DNA from: Puccinia triticina
Lineage: Eukaryota > Basidiomycota > Pucciniomycetes > Pucciniales > Pucciniaceae
Direction: 5' to 3'
NCBI RefSeq assembly: GCF_026914185.1
Contig: NC_070565.1
Coordinates: 6,572,001-6,636,000, forward strand
DNA: 64,000 bases
Part shown: positions 11,041 to 21,464 of the stretch, piece after piece
Numbering within the stretch: the first letter of the stretch is position 1
Layout of the letters: every line of letters begins with the position of its first letter
Notes under the pieces: generated by a model
The model's input: only the letters and a program-made list of their open reading frames with translations
Told to the model about the DNA's origin: nothing
The model's database searches: none
Position numbers and translations under genes: made by a program

Positions 11041-13110
11041 ACATTCACAAGCATGGTCCAAGCCAACAAAAAATCACCACAGTGGAATGGATTTGTAATG
11101 TCAAATCTACAAAAGGACCAATCCCAAAGGTGTCAGGCCAAGTGCACCTACTGTAATAAGGAGTTTAACCAAGCAAAGCCTACCCCACTATGAAAAAAAA
11201 AAAACAAGAAACTGCTGCCAGTTGACATGCAATATTACAAAGGTGCCTTTGTAATATTGCATGTTAACTGGCAGCAGTTTCTTGAGTTTTTTTCACAGTG
11301 CCCAGCTTTTCAGTCACATCAAGGATTCCTGCGTGGCGATTTTGACAGAGAAAAAAGCTGAATATATACAAGACGTCTTGAAGGATTCTAGTCAGAAATG
11401 CTCAAAAAAACTGGCGGAGACCTCAGGCTCCGATAACAATGACGGCCGAATGATCTCTGTTTCTGTTGCGTCTGCTGGTCAATCTGAATCAGTTGGAAAC
11501 TACTTTTGCCCAATGTCTAGCAAAAAAACATACCATCTTCATGAACTCCTTACAAAAGCACTACTCAGCTCCAATATCCCAATGACATTACTGGAGAATC
11601 CTTACTTCCAAGAATATCAATCCAAACTAGCCCAAGCTCCATATCAACTACCACGACACGTGCAGGTTATGGAGAAGATATTGCCAATGGTTCATGCAAG
11701 ACACAAAGCTGAATTATTTGTAAAGCTGAAGGATTAGAAACAGTTGACCTTATCGTTGGATGGCTGGACCAACAATTCAGGCAACAGTATCTATGCGCTG
11801 TTGGCTCTCAAAGGTGCAAAGAAGAAGTACTTCCTTGATGTGCTAGATTTAAACTCAAAGAGCCACACTGCGGACAATATATTTTAAGCAATCAAGAGCT
11901 CCTTGAAAGCAAAGCAACTTGATTTCGAGCAATTCAGTGCCATTGTGACTGATTCTCCATCAACTATGATCAAGCTTTGAGTGAGTCAATCTGTTACTCT
12001 ACATAAATTTAGGCATTCTCATTTTGCTTATTTTCTGTCTTTCTATCCAGAGAATTGTGAATGAAGAACATCCACACATTCTACGAGTTCACTGCACTTT
12101 GCACGTGTTCAACTTGATTGCGAAGCAACTTGTCAGCCATCCAAGCATGGCCAAAATTGTCAAGGCAAATAAGACACTTGTTAACTACTTTTCGCAATTG
12201 GGATTCTGGCGCGAACATCTTGCTACTTGGCAAAAAGAAAACAAAATCAAGCACGGTCTTGAAACTCTTTGTGAAACACGGTGGTACTTGATGGCCAGGG
12301 TCTGCCTAGGAGTTCAATCCCATGAGATTGGATTTCGGAAGTGCCTGGAACTACTTTGTGACCCTCTTGTCGTACACCCTCAATGACCAAAGCAGCCATT
12401 GAAGTCATTTAGGATCGCGATCACTTTACTTCAAATCAAACACTGGTTTGTCTCCTCAAACCAGTGGTTGATGCAATTGGTAATCTCGAACGCGCTGAGA
12501 CAACCTTTGCCGATATATGGAAAGAATTATTGGACACTCACAAGAACATATCCGAAGTTGACGTCTACACTTGATTTGAACCTTTTAAAGTGCATTGTCT
12601 TGGTGTTATACATGCACAAAATAAAGTATACCATGAAGATATCTACATCGTGGCTTTCTTCCTTCACCCAGCCTATCGCCGTGTCGCTGTTTCAAAGAAG
12701 CACTCACTTGCAGATATTGGCCAGATGATACTCCAACAGGCGAAGAACTGGAGGTTCACCAAATCCAAGGCGTCTGTCCTGAAGGATTCTATCAATTGTT
12801 ATTACAATGCAATCTATCCATTCAATTCAAAGAACACGAATAAACCTCTTGAATTCTGGCTTGCAGTACCACACACGCCTGACTCCGAACCAATGAAAAA
12901 GCTAGCAATTGGCCTGCTTGATATTGTTCCTCATGCTGCTGGAGTAGAAGGACTTTTCTCAATGATGAGTGTGATAAAAACTAAATCTCGCAATCAACTT
13001 GCTCCAAAAACATTGAAGATGATGGCTCAGATCAAGCTACATCCCACTTTCTTAAATCCACAGAATTCTAGACCTGTAGATCTAAGTTTTGGGGTGTTTT
13101 TTTTCTCACA
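11041..13110 (+). pseudogene. hAT-family transposase, inactivated
   Basis: A hAT transposase copies and pastes nothing here but would cut and paste its own element. The N-terminal BED zinc finger is visible at 11080-11190 (KCTYCNKEF). The catalytic region follows: LSLDGWTNNSGN (first Asp), IVTDSPSTM (second Asp), CTLHVFNLIAKQ and CETRWYLMARV (the RW motif). The C-terminal dimerisation domain is at about 12860-13050 (KKLAIGLLDIVPHAAGVEGL). The frame is broken by TAG at 11735, TAA at 11885, TGA at 11978 just before an intron (11981-12050, GTGAGT..CCAG) and TGA at 12384, plus a frame change around 12400-12590. A 39-bp-arm hairpin interrupts it after the BED finger. Flanking TIRs were not resolved. 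Confidence 0.85.
11205..11284. repeat. 39-bp-arm near-perfect hairpin in the hAT pseudogene
   Basis: Arms 11205-11243 and 11246-11284 are complementary with one mismatch and a 2-nt loop (starting CAAGAAACTGCTGCCAGTT). It sits between the BED-finger exon and the rest of the transposase, directly after a run of 12 A. It looks like a templated inverted duplication rather than coding DNA. Confidence 0.85.
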
Positions 13111-13159
13111 AAATGGGGCAAAAAATGCCCCTTTATCTCACTTGGCACGTTGAATATCC

Positions 13160-13855
13160 CCAAAGGCCCAAAGGCCCTATGGATGACCCTCCAGCTGTGC
13201 CAGAGCAACGAGCAAAAGAGGGCCGGTTGGTAAGCTAGCCAGGGAGGGCCTAACCAAGCAGTTAGGGGCCTCCCAGGGAGGGGGCGGACGAAACCGAATC
13301 CCCTGCGGATCAATCCATCCATCACCTACTCCTTATATACTCACTCAACCTTACTCACCACCCGCCACCTCACACCACCGCCACGCCACACTTCTCTCAC
13401 GATACCGCCCCAATTGCCCAACCACACCCACGCCACACCTTGCTCTATGTTACCGGCACCGCCCTGGTGGCTCCTGACCCAGCCCAGTCTTGATTATGTA
13501 CTCCATTGGGCTGGTTGCACCTGGTTGCGCCAAACTCATCATTTCGCTCCTCTGATGCTACCAACACCGCCAAGGCAACAACACCACCAGCTTCACTTCA
13601 TGCCAGGGTGGTCGTTCAACCCAACACCTACATACTTTACCAAGGCAAAGCCCTGAGGATGTCCAGCCAAAACCAACCCAGTAAGGCTAATTCCTGAGAC
13701 ACAGCCTCAATGACCCAACAACCCAACGCGCTCCGCTCTTCTGGCATGTTGAAATTATTAAAAAAAAACCTACTATTTCTTTCCTCAGGCCGCTCTTCTT
13801 ACCCCTTGGAGCTGATCTTGGGGATGTGCCCCGGCCCCGGCTGCTACTGAGTGCC
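13160..13855. other. non-coding stretch with repeat remnants
   Basis: A GGGAGGGGGCGGACGAAACC sequence near 13274 recurs in variant form near 4565 (GGAGGGGGTGGACAAAACC). The C/A-rich tract 13325-13650 follows a TATATACTC sequence. No supported gene. Confidence 0.4.
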
Positions 13856-13861
13856 AGCTCA

Positions 13862-14983
13862 ATGGGCGAGCCAATCATCAAAGTGCGCACACATGTATAT
13901 ATCTCTGTCGTGGTTTGGGGAGCTTGTATGAGGTGCATACCCACGCTTATTGTTTACGCAGAACCTCCAAGCTACGATGGACCATCTGGTCCGGCTGCTC
14001 TTGACTACCTCCGGGGCCGATAAGTCGTTCATGCTCGTCCAGTATTTGGCTATCATCCTCCAAACACTCGCCACTCGCTCGAACAGCGGCTCGTCCAACA
14101 AGGCCCTTGTGCTCCGCCTGGCTGCCCTGAGTAAACTCTCATCCGACGCATGAACAACGTTGAACTTTATACTTTTTCGGATCACGTTTTGCATATTCAA
14201 AGCTGAATTGTGGGATTTTGGTGGTATGATTTTGTGAAATTCGTGGTCCTTGGGCAAGATTAGTTATTGACTGTGGGATTTGATCTCAATCATCCAGTGG
14301 CTCCGCTCGCTAAATGCTTTACCGCCATCAGGCTCGAAGCCAGTGCAAATCGAGCGACTACAAGTGATCTCGATGCTAATATACTACCCAGTTGCGTACA
14401 GAAGTGTCTTAGTTGGTAGAGAATTGATGGATGGACATAAAACTGACAAGAGACCGATCGGGATGAAAAAAATTGTTTTGCCCAGCTTGAACATCTATCT
14501 TCCTGGCCTCCAAGGGTGTCCTGCCGCTCTTGCCCCAACTGATCAACAAGGCGGCATTGTACTCCTGTCGGGCCTGGGCGGCCTACACGCTCCTGCACTT
14601 CTTCCACCTTAGGGAGGAACTCAAGCTGCTGGAGCCCAAGCGGCGCCGACTTCAGGCCCTCCAGGCTGGTACCGATTTCGACACCCCTCGCAAGCCCAGT
14701 CCGGCCGTCGCAGCTTCTCCCCAGGAGATGGAGGGCTGCAGGGCCGCTCTCATCAATGGCTTAATCGTCAACCTTGCTTACACGCCCCTCACCCTCCACT
14801 GGTGCGTCCCCTCCCCTCACATGTGCAAATTCACTTTCTACAGCTCATCTTCTTTTACGTTATTAACCTAGGTCCATGCCAAAAGGTCTGTATGGCTCTG
14901 AACTGATCACCGGAATCTGGGGCCTCGTGGCTGCGGTCGCGCAACTGAGAGCAGGCTGGAAAGCATCCGCTGTCACTCGCTAA
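13862..14983 (+). pseudogene. PEX11C-like: PEX11C-like peroxisomal membrane protein, degraded
   Basis: PEX11 family proteins shape and divide peroxisomes. Visible pieces are MGEPIIK (exon 13862-13882), an intron (13883-13961), then MDHLVRLLLTTSGADKSFML and LALVLRLAALSK-like helix sequence, the core ISIIQWLRSL...IERLQVISMLIYYP (about 14280-14390), LINKAALYSCRAWAAY and HFFHLREELKLLEPKRRR (about 14513-14645), and NLAYTPLTLHWSMPKGLYGS joined across a clean intron 14802-14871. The last exon is 14872-14983, stop TAA. Lesions: TGA at 14151 where the family expects Arg before TTL (a CGA to TGA change would explain it), an in-frame TGA near 14265, and a 1-nt deletion before LASKGVL near 14500. Several sequencing errors are the alternative to a true pseudogene. 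Confidence 0.75.
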
Positions 14984-15082
14984 TTCTATCTGAAATTATG
15001 CATTGTACACTCTTCCACACAAATTAACCTAGATGTATATTTTTTCCAATACAAAAATAAACTGCAGAAAAAAAAAGGGTCA

Positions 15083-15950
15083 GCCTAAATGCACCCCAAA
15101 AATTTACTTCATGTACACCAACATTTTGGTGTACCCACATGTGCACCCCAATATTACTGGGGTGCACTTCTGGAGTACCCCAATTTATTGGTGTGCAGAC
15201 CTGCTTACCCCAAAAACATTGGGGTGCAGGTGTTAAAACCCCCAGACTGCTCCAATTTTTGGGGTGAGATTTAATGTACACCAAATGAAATGGTGTACAT
15301 AAGTAGCGCACCCCATTGAGGGGAGTTACTCCCCCACCCACCCGCCCGGCTTGTTAGACCTGCACACATCGGTCATCGAGGGGAGTAGCACCCCTCAATG
15401 ACCATTACAGACCGGTCATCAAGGGTGCTACTCCCCTCAATGACCAACAGAGACCGGTCATCAAGGGTGCTACTCCCCTGATGACCGGCACAATCAATCA
15501 TTGAGGGGAGTAGCACCCCTCGATGACCAACACAGACTGGTCATCAAGGGTGCTACTCCCCTTGATGACCGGCACAATCATCGAGGGGAGTAGCACCTCC
15601 CCTTGATGACCATCACAGACCGGTCATCGAGGGGGGTGCTACTCCCCTCGATGTCCGGCACAATCATTCATCGAGGGGAGTAGCACCTCCCCACAATGGC
15701 CGGCACAGATAGGTCATCGAGGCGAGGAATCGATGACCGATCTGTGCTAGCCATCGAGGGGAGGGAGAGTAGCACCCCCCTCAATGACTGGTCTGTGTTG
15801 GTCATCAAGGGGAGTAGCACATCGAGGGGAGGTGCTACTCTCCTTGGGAGGTGCTACTCCCTTCGATGACCGATTGTGCCGGTCATCGAGAGGAATAGCA
15901 CCTCCCATCAATGACCGGCACAGACCGGTCATTGAGGGGAGTTGCACAAA
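15083..15950. repeat. palindromic-word array element (CACCCC/GGGGTG plus GATGACCGGT array)
   Basis: The left end is GCCTAAATGCACCCCAAAAA. Up to about 15330 the DNA is paired words GCACCCC..GGGGTGC and GTACACC..GGTGTAC. From 15355 to 15950 it is a dense array of CATCGAGGGGAGTAGCACC, TGACCGGTCATC and complements. The order of modules mirrors the element at 4855-5728. There is no coding function, and the long frames across it are periodicity artefacts. Confidence 0.7.
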
Positions 15951-16124
15951 TTGACTGCATATTGCTGCCAGTGGTGCTTGAACAAATTTAAAGCTTTGGG
16001 ACATTCCTGCTACAACCTCAAGTCACACCGCAATGGTGCCAACAACAAAGGATTTATCCAATCAGCTTGCCCAGGCCGCGCAAAGGCAATGTAAGACTCA
16101 AAAGTGGTTGTGAAACCCTTTTGG

Positions 16125-16834
16125 TGAATGGTGAAGGGTCCCTCTGGCAGGTAGCTACCATAGTCCTGGAGGCAGTTGTCTCACAGGACTTGTGGTTCTG
16201 GCACTCGTTTTTTGGGCTTCCTGGATTGCACAGCAATGTCAACGTGCTTGATGTTTTGCCCTTATTCACCAATCTTCTCAACGGAGTTGCTCCAAAATGC
16301 ACCTTCAAGATTAACGGCCACCAATACAATCAGGGATACTTCTTGGTGGACGGTATCTATCCTGATTATTCAACGCTTGTCAAAACAATTTCTCAACCCC
16401 AAGGACTGGAGCAAAAGGTGAGACTTTTTAGCTGAATCAAATCATTAATTGAGATTTTGATTAACCTTTCTGTGCAGCATTTTGCAAAAATGCAGGAAGC
16501 AATGCGCAAGGACGTTGAACGAGCATTTGGGGTTCTGCAGGCTTGTTTTGCTATAGTTGCACAACCGGCATAAGGATGGAATAAGAACAATCTCCACAGG
16601 ATCATGAAGACGTGTATCATCCTCCACAACATGACTGTGGAGGATGAAAGAGGATCACCAGAGGACTTCGAGTATGAAGGTACAACCACTTCTGTCGAGC
16701 ACACGCGAACCAAATCTGTTGACTTCTCTCAGTTTGTAAAAAACTACCAAGGAATCCGCAACGAGCTTGCTCACCACCAGCTCAAAAACGACCTCATCAA
16801 GCACCTCCACCAGGAAAAAAAAGTAGTCACTTGA
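16125..16834 (+). pseudogene. PIF/Harbinger transposase (DDE_Tnp_4 type), truncated and interrupted
   Basis: The core reads VLEAVVSQDLWFWHSFFGLP, PLFTNLLNGVAPKCTFKING and GYFLVDGIYPDYSTLVKTI. An intron at 16418-16477 (GTGAGA..GCAG) follows, then HFAKMQEAMRKDVERAFGVL and RIMKTCIILHNMTVEDERG. These match the nuclease of plant and fungal Harbinger elements. The N-terminal third is missing. A TAA at 16571-16573 replaces the Arg expected in the conserved P-A-R-x-W context. The last codons run into the left end of the TIR element at 16825. The NAM/Myb-like gene at 18057-19663 is the usual partner of this transposase type. Confidence 0.85.
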
Positions 16835-17663
16835 TGGCAAGTGACATGATGCAGCTTTGTTTTCAGCTCCAACACTGCTCCAATGCTGCTCCTCTCTACC
16901 AGCACATCTAGGGCTCACATGACAGGTGTCAGGATCAAAGCACTCAATTTGGAAAAACCAGATGATGCTCTGCTTTGGCCCTGGCCCAGCTGATGCTCAG
17001 CTTTTACCCTGTCTCAGCTGATGCTCAGTTTTTTCCCTGGCCCAGCTGATGCTCAGCTTTGGCACTGGCCACCTGATGACCATCTTTGGCCCTGGAACAG
17101 ATGATGCTCAGCCTTGGCTTTGGCTCAGCTGATGCTCAGCTTTGGACCTAGTCTAGCTGATTTTCAGCTCTGGTCCTGTCCAAGCTGATTCCCATCTTTT
17201 TCCCTGGGCTGGCTCAGCTGATACTCAGCAAGTTGAGCATCAGCTGGCCAGCTGGCCCAGGGCTTGGTCAAAGCTGAGAATCAGCTGGGACAGGACTAGG
17301 AAAAGGCTGAGCAAGGACTGGTACAAAGCTGAGCATCAGCTGCGCCAGGACTAGTACAAAGCTGAGCATCACCTGGGCAAGGAATGGTAAAAAGGCTTTA
17401 TTCAAATTCTGAGAGTGAGCTGCGTGAAAAAGCTGAGTATGAGCTGGACAAAAAAGCTGAGTATGAGCTGGGGACCAAAGCTGAGTATCAGATGGACAGA
17501 ACTGAGGATCAGTTGGGCTGATTAAAAACTGAACAGGACCTCCTTGGTAAATTTTGGAAGTTGAGTAGATGGTTGGGAGATTGGGGTAGATAGTGGATAG
17601 ATATTGGATAGATGGTGGGTAGCCAGCTGGAGCTGGTGTGATGTCACTTGTCATCAACTGACT
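16825..17663. mobile_element. 839-bp TIR element with CAGCTGATGCTCAGC array
   Basis: The left end AGTCACTTGATGGCAAGTGA and the right end (complement AGTCAGTTGATGACAAGTGA) form a ~30-bp TIR. The flanks read TA on both sides if the ends are taken as GTCA..TGAC, which would suit a Tc1/mariner-like insertion, but this is uncertain. The interior is an array of CAGCTGATGCTCAGCTTTGG in the left half and its complement in the right half. A second copy of the family is at 38170-39363. Confidence 0.75.
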
Positions 17664-18056
17664 ATTGGGATAAAAAAGGACGCTTGGAATTGGATTGACC
17701 TCGTTGAATGTAATTTCTGTCTCATGTTTTCACTTCTATCTCAGCAATCTTAGATATCACCCAATCGGTGTCAATGCAAAAGTAAACAATACAAAAAAAA
17801 ACTTGTTTAGCTTTTATTTCTCAATCTCGTCATGTTTCCTATTTATTTCTTGATTTGCAGAAAGATAAAAAAATGATGATGATTTCTTGACACTTCTTGA
17901 TCTGCACAAAGCGAGCCAAAAAAAGAATAGGCATGGGAGTGGGAGAAGGTGTGGGAGGGGAATAAAAAAGCGGGCAATCAAACAAAACACAAGAGAATGA
18001 TTGATAGCCAAAAGAAAAAAAGTCACAACGAGCAAGACAGAAAATTGAGAGTAGTC

Positions 18057-19663
18057 CTAAAACCCGTCATCATCATCCTTGCTTTCCCCGTCTTCATCCT
18101 CTTGATCTTTGTCATCATCTTCTACTTCGTCGTCTTCTACTTTGTCATATTCTTCCTCATTGCTTTGATCATCATCTCCTTCTGATTCAACTTCAACAAT
18201 TGATTGTGCCCGTTTCTTCACTATTGGCTTGTTGATTGCCGCCGCCAATTGAGCCAATTTGACTGCGCCAGTAGTTCTTTTGGACTTCACTGCTATCACA
18301 CGTTTAGCCACCGGAGCGCTCTTTGATGTCGCCTTTTTTGGTTGGTCTTTCTTCTTTGCTGGAGTCTTCTTGTTTCCGACTTTCTTAGCCTCCTCCTCTT
18401 TCTTTTCCTTTTCTTCCTCCTCCTTCTTTTTCTTTTCTTCTTCCTCCTCTTGTTTCTTCTTTTCTTCCGCTTTTTTCTTCTTTTCCTCCGCCTCTCTTTC
18501 CTGTTCAAGCGCCATCTTCTCCATGACCTTTTTCTGTTTCCACTCAAAAAACAGCCGCCTTGATTCCGGTATACTATCCAGGTCAGTCTTCATGATTGAT
18601 TCCTCGGCCATAGTGATCATCGCTTCCTTTTGCTTGGTAAGGATCTCATTCTGATTTCTCAAATGGATCGCCAGTTCCAAATGCGCTTTCACAAGATCTT
18701 GCCGCCACTTTTGATCCTTTGCTTCCTGCACCTTTGCCTCTTTGGCCTTCTTGTTTCCGGTGGTTCGGCTGATTTCGCCAGATACAGTTGACGGGACAGC
18801 AGTAGTGTCACTTGCCACTTCAGAAACAGTAAGTTCAGAAGATAATTCATTTTTCTTTTGATCTTTCTTATCTAGTTGCTCGCAATAGATGTTCCACTTC
18901 GGCGAGGGCGCAAGGATGTTGTAGCATTGGAGATGAGGATAGGGACGGCGTTTGGTTGCAACATAGAGCTTGAGGGAAGCAGACAACCAATCATTGTTTG
19001 TAGTTCCGCTCTGATTTGCCTGGTTGACTTGCTTAAAGCAACCGTGAAACTTGTTTGTGGCCCGCTGAATCCCTTGCCAACTTTTCTTGATGCTGCTGAC
19101 AGGACGGTTGTGCGTGGGGATCATCTTCATGTAGTGCTCACAAACTCGAGCCCAGAACGTCTTTCCAGTTTGGTTCGTGGAGTTGAGGGGGTCTTTGGTG
19201 GTCTCAAGCCAAGAGCAGCAGATTTGCACGTGTTTGTCTTCAGTGAAGTTTGGCAGGCGGATGGTTGGTATTTTCTCTGAATCTTCAGCAGCGTCATCGT
19301 CCTCCTCCAACTCAACTGATTTCTTCTTTGAGTTTTTGGTCTTCTTGGGCGCGCTGGCGGTCGGTGTTTTCTCCAAAGCTTTAGCAACATCATCTGCATC
19401 ATTTCCGTCATCATCATCCTGCAACTCAGCATCGGTAGCAGCCTTTGTCTTTCGAGGGGCAACTTTTGTCTTCTTGGATGGCTTGGAGGGTTCCTCCGCA
19501 TTGTTGCTGATGGCACGAGCTCCTGAAAAAAGAATAGAAGCAACAATCATCAGAATGGGATAAACAAAATTGGTGAAAATAAAGCAAACAACCTACTCGG
19601 CTTCTTGGTGTTTCTCTTTGGAGTTGGGCTGGAAGGTGGGTTGGATTGGGTGCTTGATGGCAT
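18057..19663 (-). CDS. NAM-associated/Myb-SANT-like protein, Harbinger partner
   Basis: Two exons on the minus strand: 19597-19663 (ATG at 19663) and 18057-19522. They are joined over an intron with donor GTAGGT and acceptor TTTTTTCAG, giving about 510 aa. After an acidic, Lys-rich N-terminus (~110 aa) comes a SANT-like DNA-binding region: LPNFTEDKHVQICCSWLETT, KTFWARVCEHYMKMIP, SSIKKSWQGIQRATNKFHGC and PYPHLQCYNILAPSPKW. This fits the no-apical-meristem-associated family. A long charged coiled coil (EEEEEKKKKEEEEKEKKEEE type) and an acidic tail follow. In Harbinger elements such proteins bind the TIRs and bring in the transposase, and a broken transposase lies at 16.1-16.8 kb. The frame is intact. 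A domesticated host gene of the same family is the alternative. Confidence 0.8.
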
Positions 19664-19799
19664 GTTGAATGATTTGATGTGAGAGGTTTGTGTGGAAGTG
19701 ATTTTGGGGGTTGGGCGGTTGATGGATGGATGGAGCTGGGGGGGTAGTTGAGCAGTGATTTTGGCGGGAAGGCGGGGTGCAGTCAAGTGCTAGATGTGG

Positions 19800-20560
19800 C
19801 ATCCCAAGGATGATTTTTACATCCCGAGCAATGTTCTCCTGATTTGCCCCCCCCCCCGGTGGGCTACAGTTTTGTGATGCGGGGGTGTAAAGTTGGTTTA
19901 CCTCCCCAATTTACCTCCCGCGGTGGATATGCTCTTAAGGACCCCGGAAGGGGGTTTTCAAGCCGTTCGGGGCCGACTAGACTGTGCCAAACGTACTGGA
20001 GCCGACGCAGCCTAGGGTTCTCGCAGCCTTTGGAAACAGCGCTCCTCAGCGCTCTCTCATTATCATCACTGCGGTTAAACAATTTGTATATAACCTGTCG
20101 GCCGGTGAAATGAAACATTGCCTCTGGAGTTTATGTAAATATGAGACCCGCGGTGTACGCAGTGTAGGCCGTTTTGAATTTAGAGTCAAGCAGTTTTTTC
20201 CTCAGCTTGGTACACAGCATAGGAATGAATCTAGCCCCTGCGCAAAAACAAATATCCACATCAGTTTTATTCATCACACACAAGTTAAATGTGTAGGGTT
20301 GTGCCGAGGACATCATTCAGTTTGGAGTTTGTTGGATGTACAGTCCGCTGCTGATAATCGGCTGACCGATTACAGTGGTTGAGGAGAGGTAACAATGCTC
20401 ACACTCGACAGCGATTACTAAAGAAATCTGAAAAATGGCCAGCGTCGCATCTGGCCCCACAAAGTGTCCTCGCTATTGCAACTGACCCCTCGGCGGGAAT
20501 ATGGTCTTGTCGGAGGGTCTAGCGCACATTACGATTGAAGCTAGCAAAGTTTCAGATGAT
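19800..20560. other. non-coding stretch
   Basis: G+C-richer DNA with a C run at about 19848-19858. No conserved frame, RNA gene or defined repeat was recognised. Confidence 0.4.
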
Positions 20561-20568
20561 TCCTCGAC

Positions 20569-20697
20569 TAGCTTAACTAAGCCTCTTGAACGGAGGGTCC
20601 GGGGGACCCCGCCCGGAGGGCTCTCCGCAGGAGAGCGGGAGGGGCGGCTTCGCCGCCAGCCACAGCGCTCCCACCAGGGGGGACTTGTGTTAAGTTA
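20569..20697. mobile_element. 129-bp miniature TIR element with 11-bp target duplication
   Basis: The ends TAGCTTAACTAAGCC and (complement of the right end) TAACTTAACACAAGTCC form the TIR. GATTCCTCGAC is present at 20558-20568 and again at 20698-20708, a perfect 11-bp duplication. The interior has a GC-rich hairpin GGCGGCTTCGCCGCC. A related sequence lies near 7615 (complement GCTTAACTAAGCCTC). The element sits about 200 bp upstream of the secreted-protein gene. Confidence 0.85.
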
Positions 20698-20902
20698 GAT
20701 TCCTCGACAGTTTGCCTGCGTGGATCAATCATGCCTGCAAAGTGAGCTCTCTGCTTGTTCGGCCTGACCGGATACGGCCATATAAGACTGGTTGAAAAGC
20801 GGCTCTATTTCCCACCCCCAAGCTTGAACATCACATTCCCCAGATTATCTCAACTATCCTACTTGTTCTGGGGTTTTAATCTTACAAAGCGTTGGCTTTA
20901 CC

Positions 20903-21334
20903 ATGAAAGTCTTTTTGTTTCTGGGCTGTTTAGCCTTCTTGGCACTCAGCCATCCAGGAATGTCGGCGCCCATAAGTTTGAACAAGCAAAATAGTAAGTC
21001 CCTGCTCGGACATCGAATGCCCATTTAAATAATTCCGTAGCTTACAATGAGGTACATGCATATGTATCCGAAATTCCCCTCAGCCTTCACCCCAGGCTAC
21101 GTGCTGGTCCGAAAGCAAGATTACAGAAACCAAAATAAGTTGCCATTGCGTCGCACGGCCAATGGCTTCTGGAGATGGTTGTGTTGTTCGAGTCCGACTA
21201 AAACCACGTCCAGGAGCACAAGTACTCCGTATTACGGCGGAGCGGACGCCTCAACAGATTCCTGTTGGGGTGGCGGTAACGATGGCGGTGGCGCTGGCTG
21301 TGGTGGTGGCGGCTGCGGTGGTGGCGGATGTTAA
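20903..21334 (+). CDS. small secreted Cys/Gly-rich protein, effector candidate
   Basis: Exon 1 is 20903-20993, from MKVFLFLGCLAFLALSHPGM, a typical signal peptide with likely cleavage after MSA. The intron 20994-21083 (GTAAGT..CCCCTCAG, 90 nt) was chosen because it restores an open frame and has a strong polypyrimidine acceptor. Exon 2 is 21084-21334. The product is 113 aa. The mature part is basic (PLRRTANGFWRWLCCSS), then Ser/Thr-rich, and ends in a Gly tail with regularly spaced Cys (GCGGGGCGGGGC). It has six cysteines after the signal peptide. CATATAAGAC near 20779 could be the TATA box. No family match is claimed. An earlier acceptor at 21040 would give a shorter protein without the Cys tail. 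Confidence 0.65.
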
Positions 21335-21464
21335 ATCTTGGGCAGATTTAGCCCAACCTTTCAGCATAGCTCTGCCAGAGGGTATAAAAAAAACTCATTT
21401 CCAGAAACAACCCTACGGATTTCCAAAATCGGAAGAAATGCAAGAGCTTGACACCTTTTGATCC

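Noticed and set aside
15355..15950. Regularly spaced repeats resembling a CRISPR array
   Set aside because: The units are imperfect interrupted palindromes with no constant repeat and unique spacer pattern, and the genome is eukaryotic.
18259..18654. Plus-strand Phe/Ser-rich hydrophobic frame that could look like a membrane protein
   Set aside because: Exact antisense of the Lys/Glu coiled coil of the NAM/Myb-like gene.
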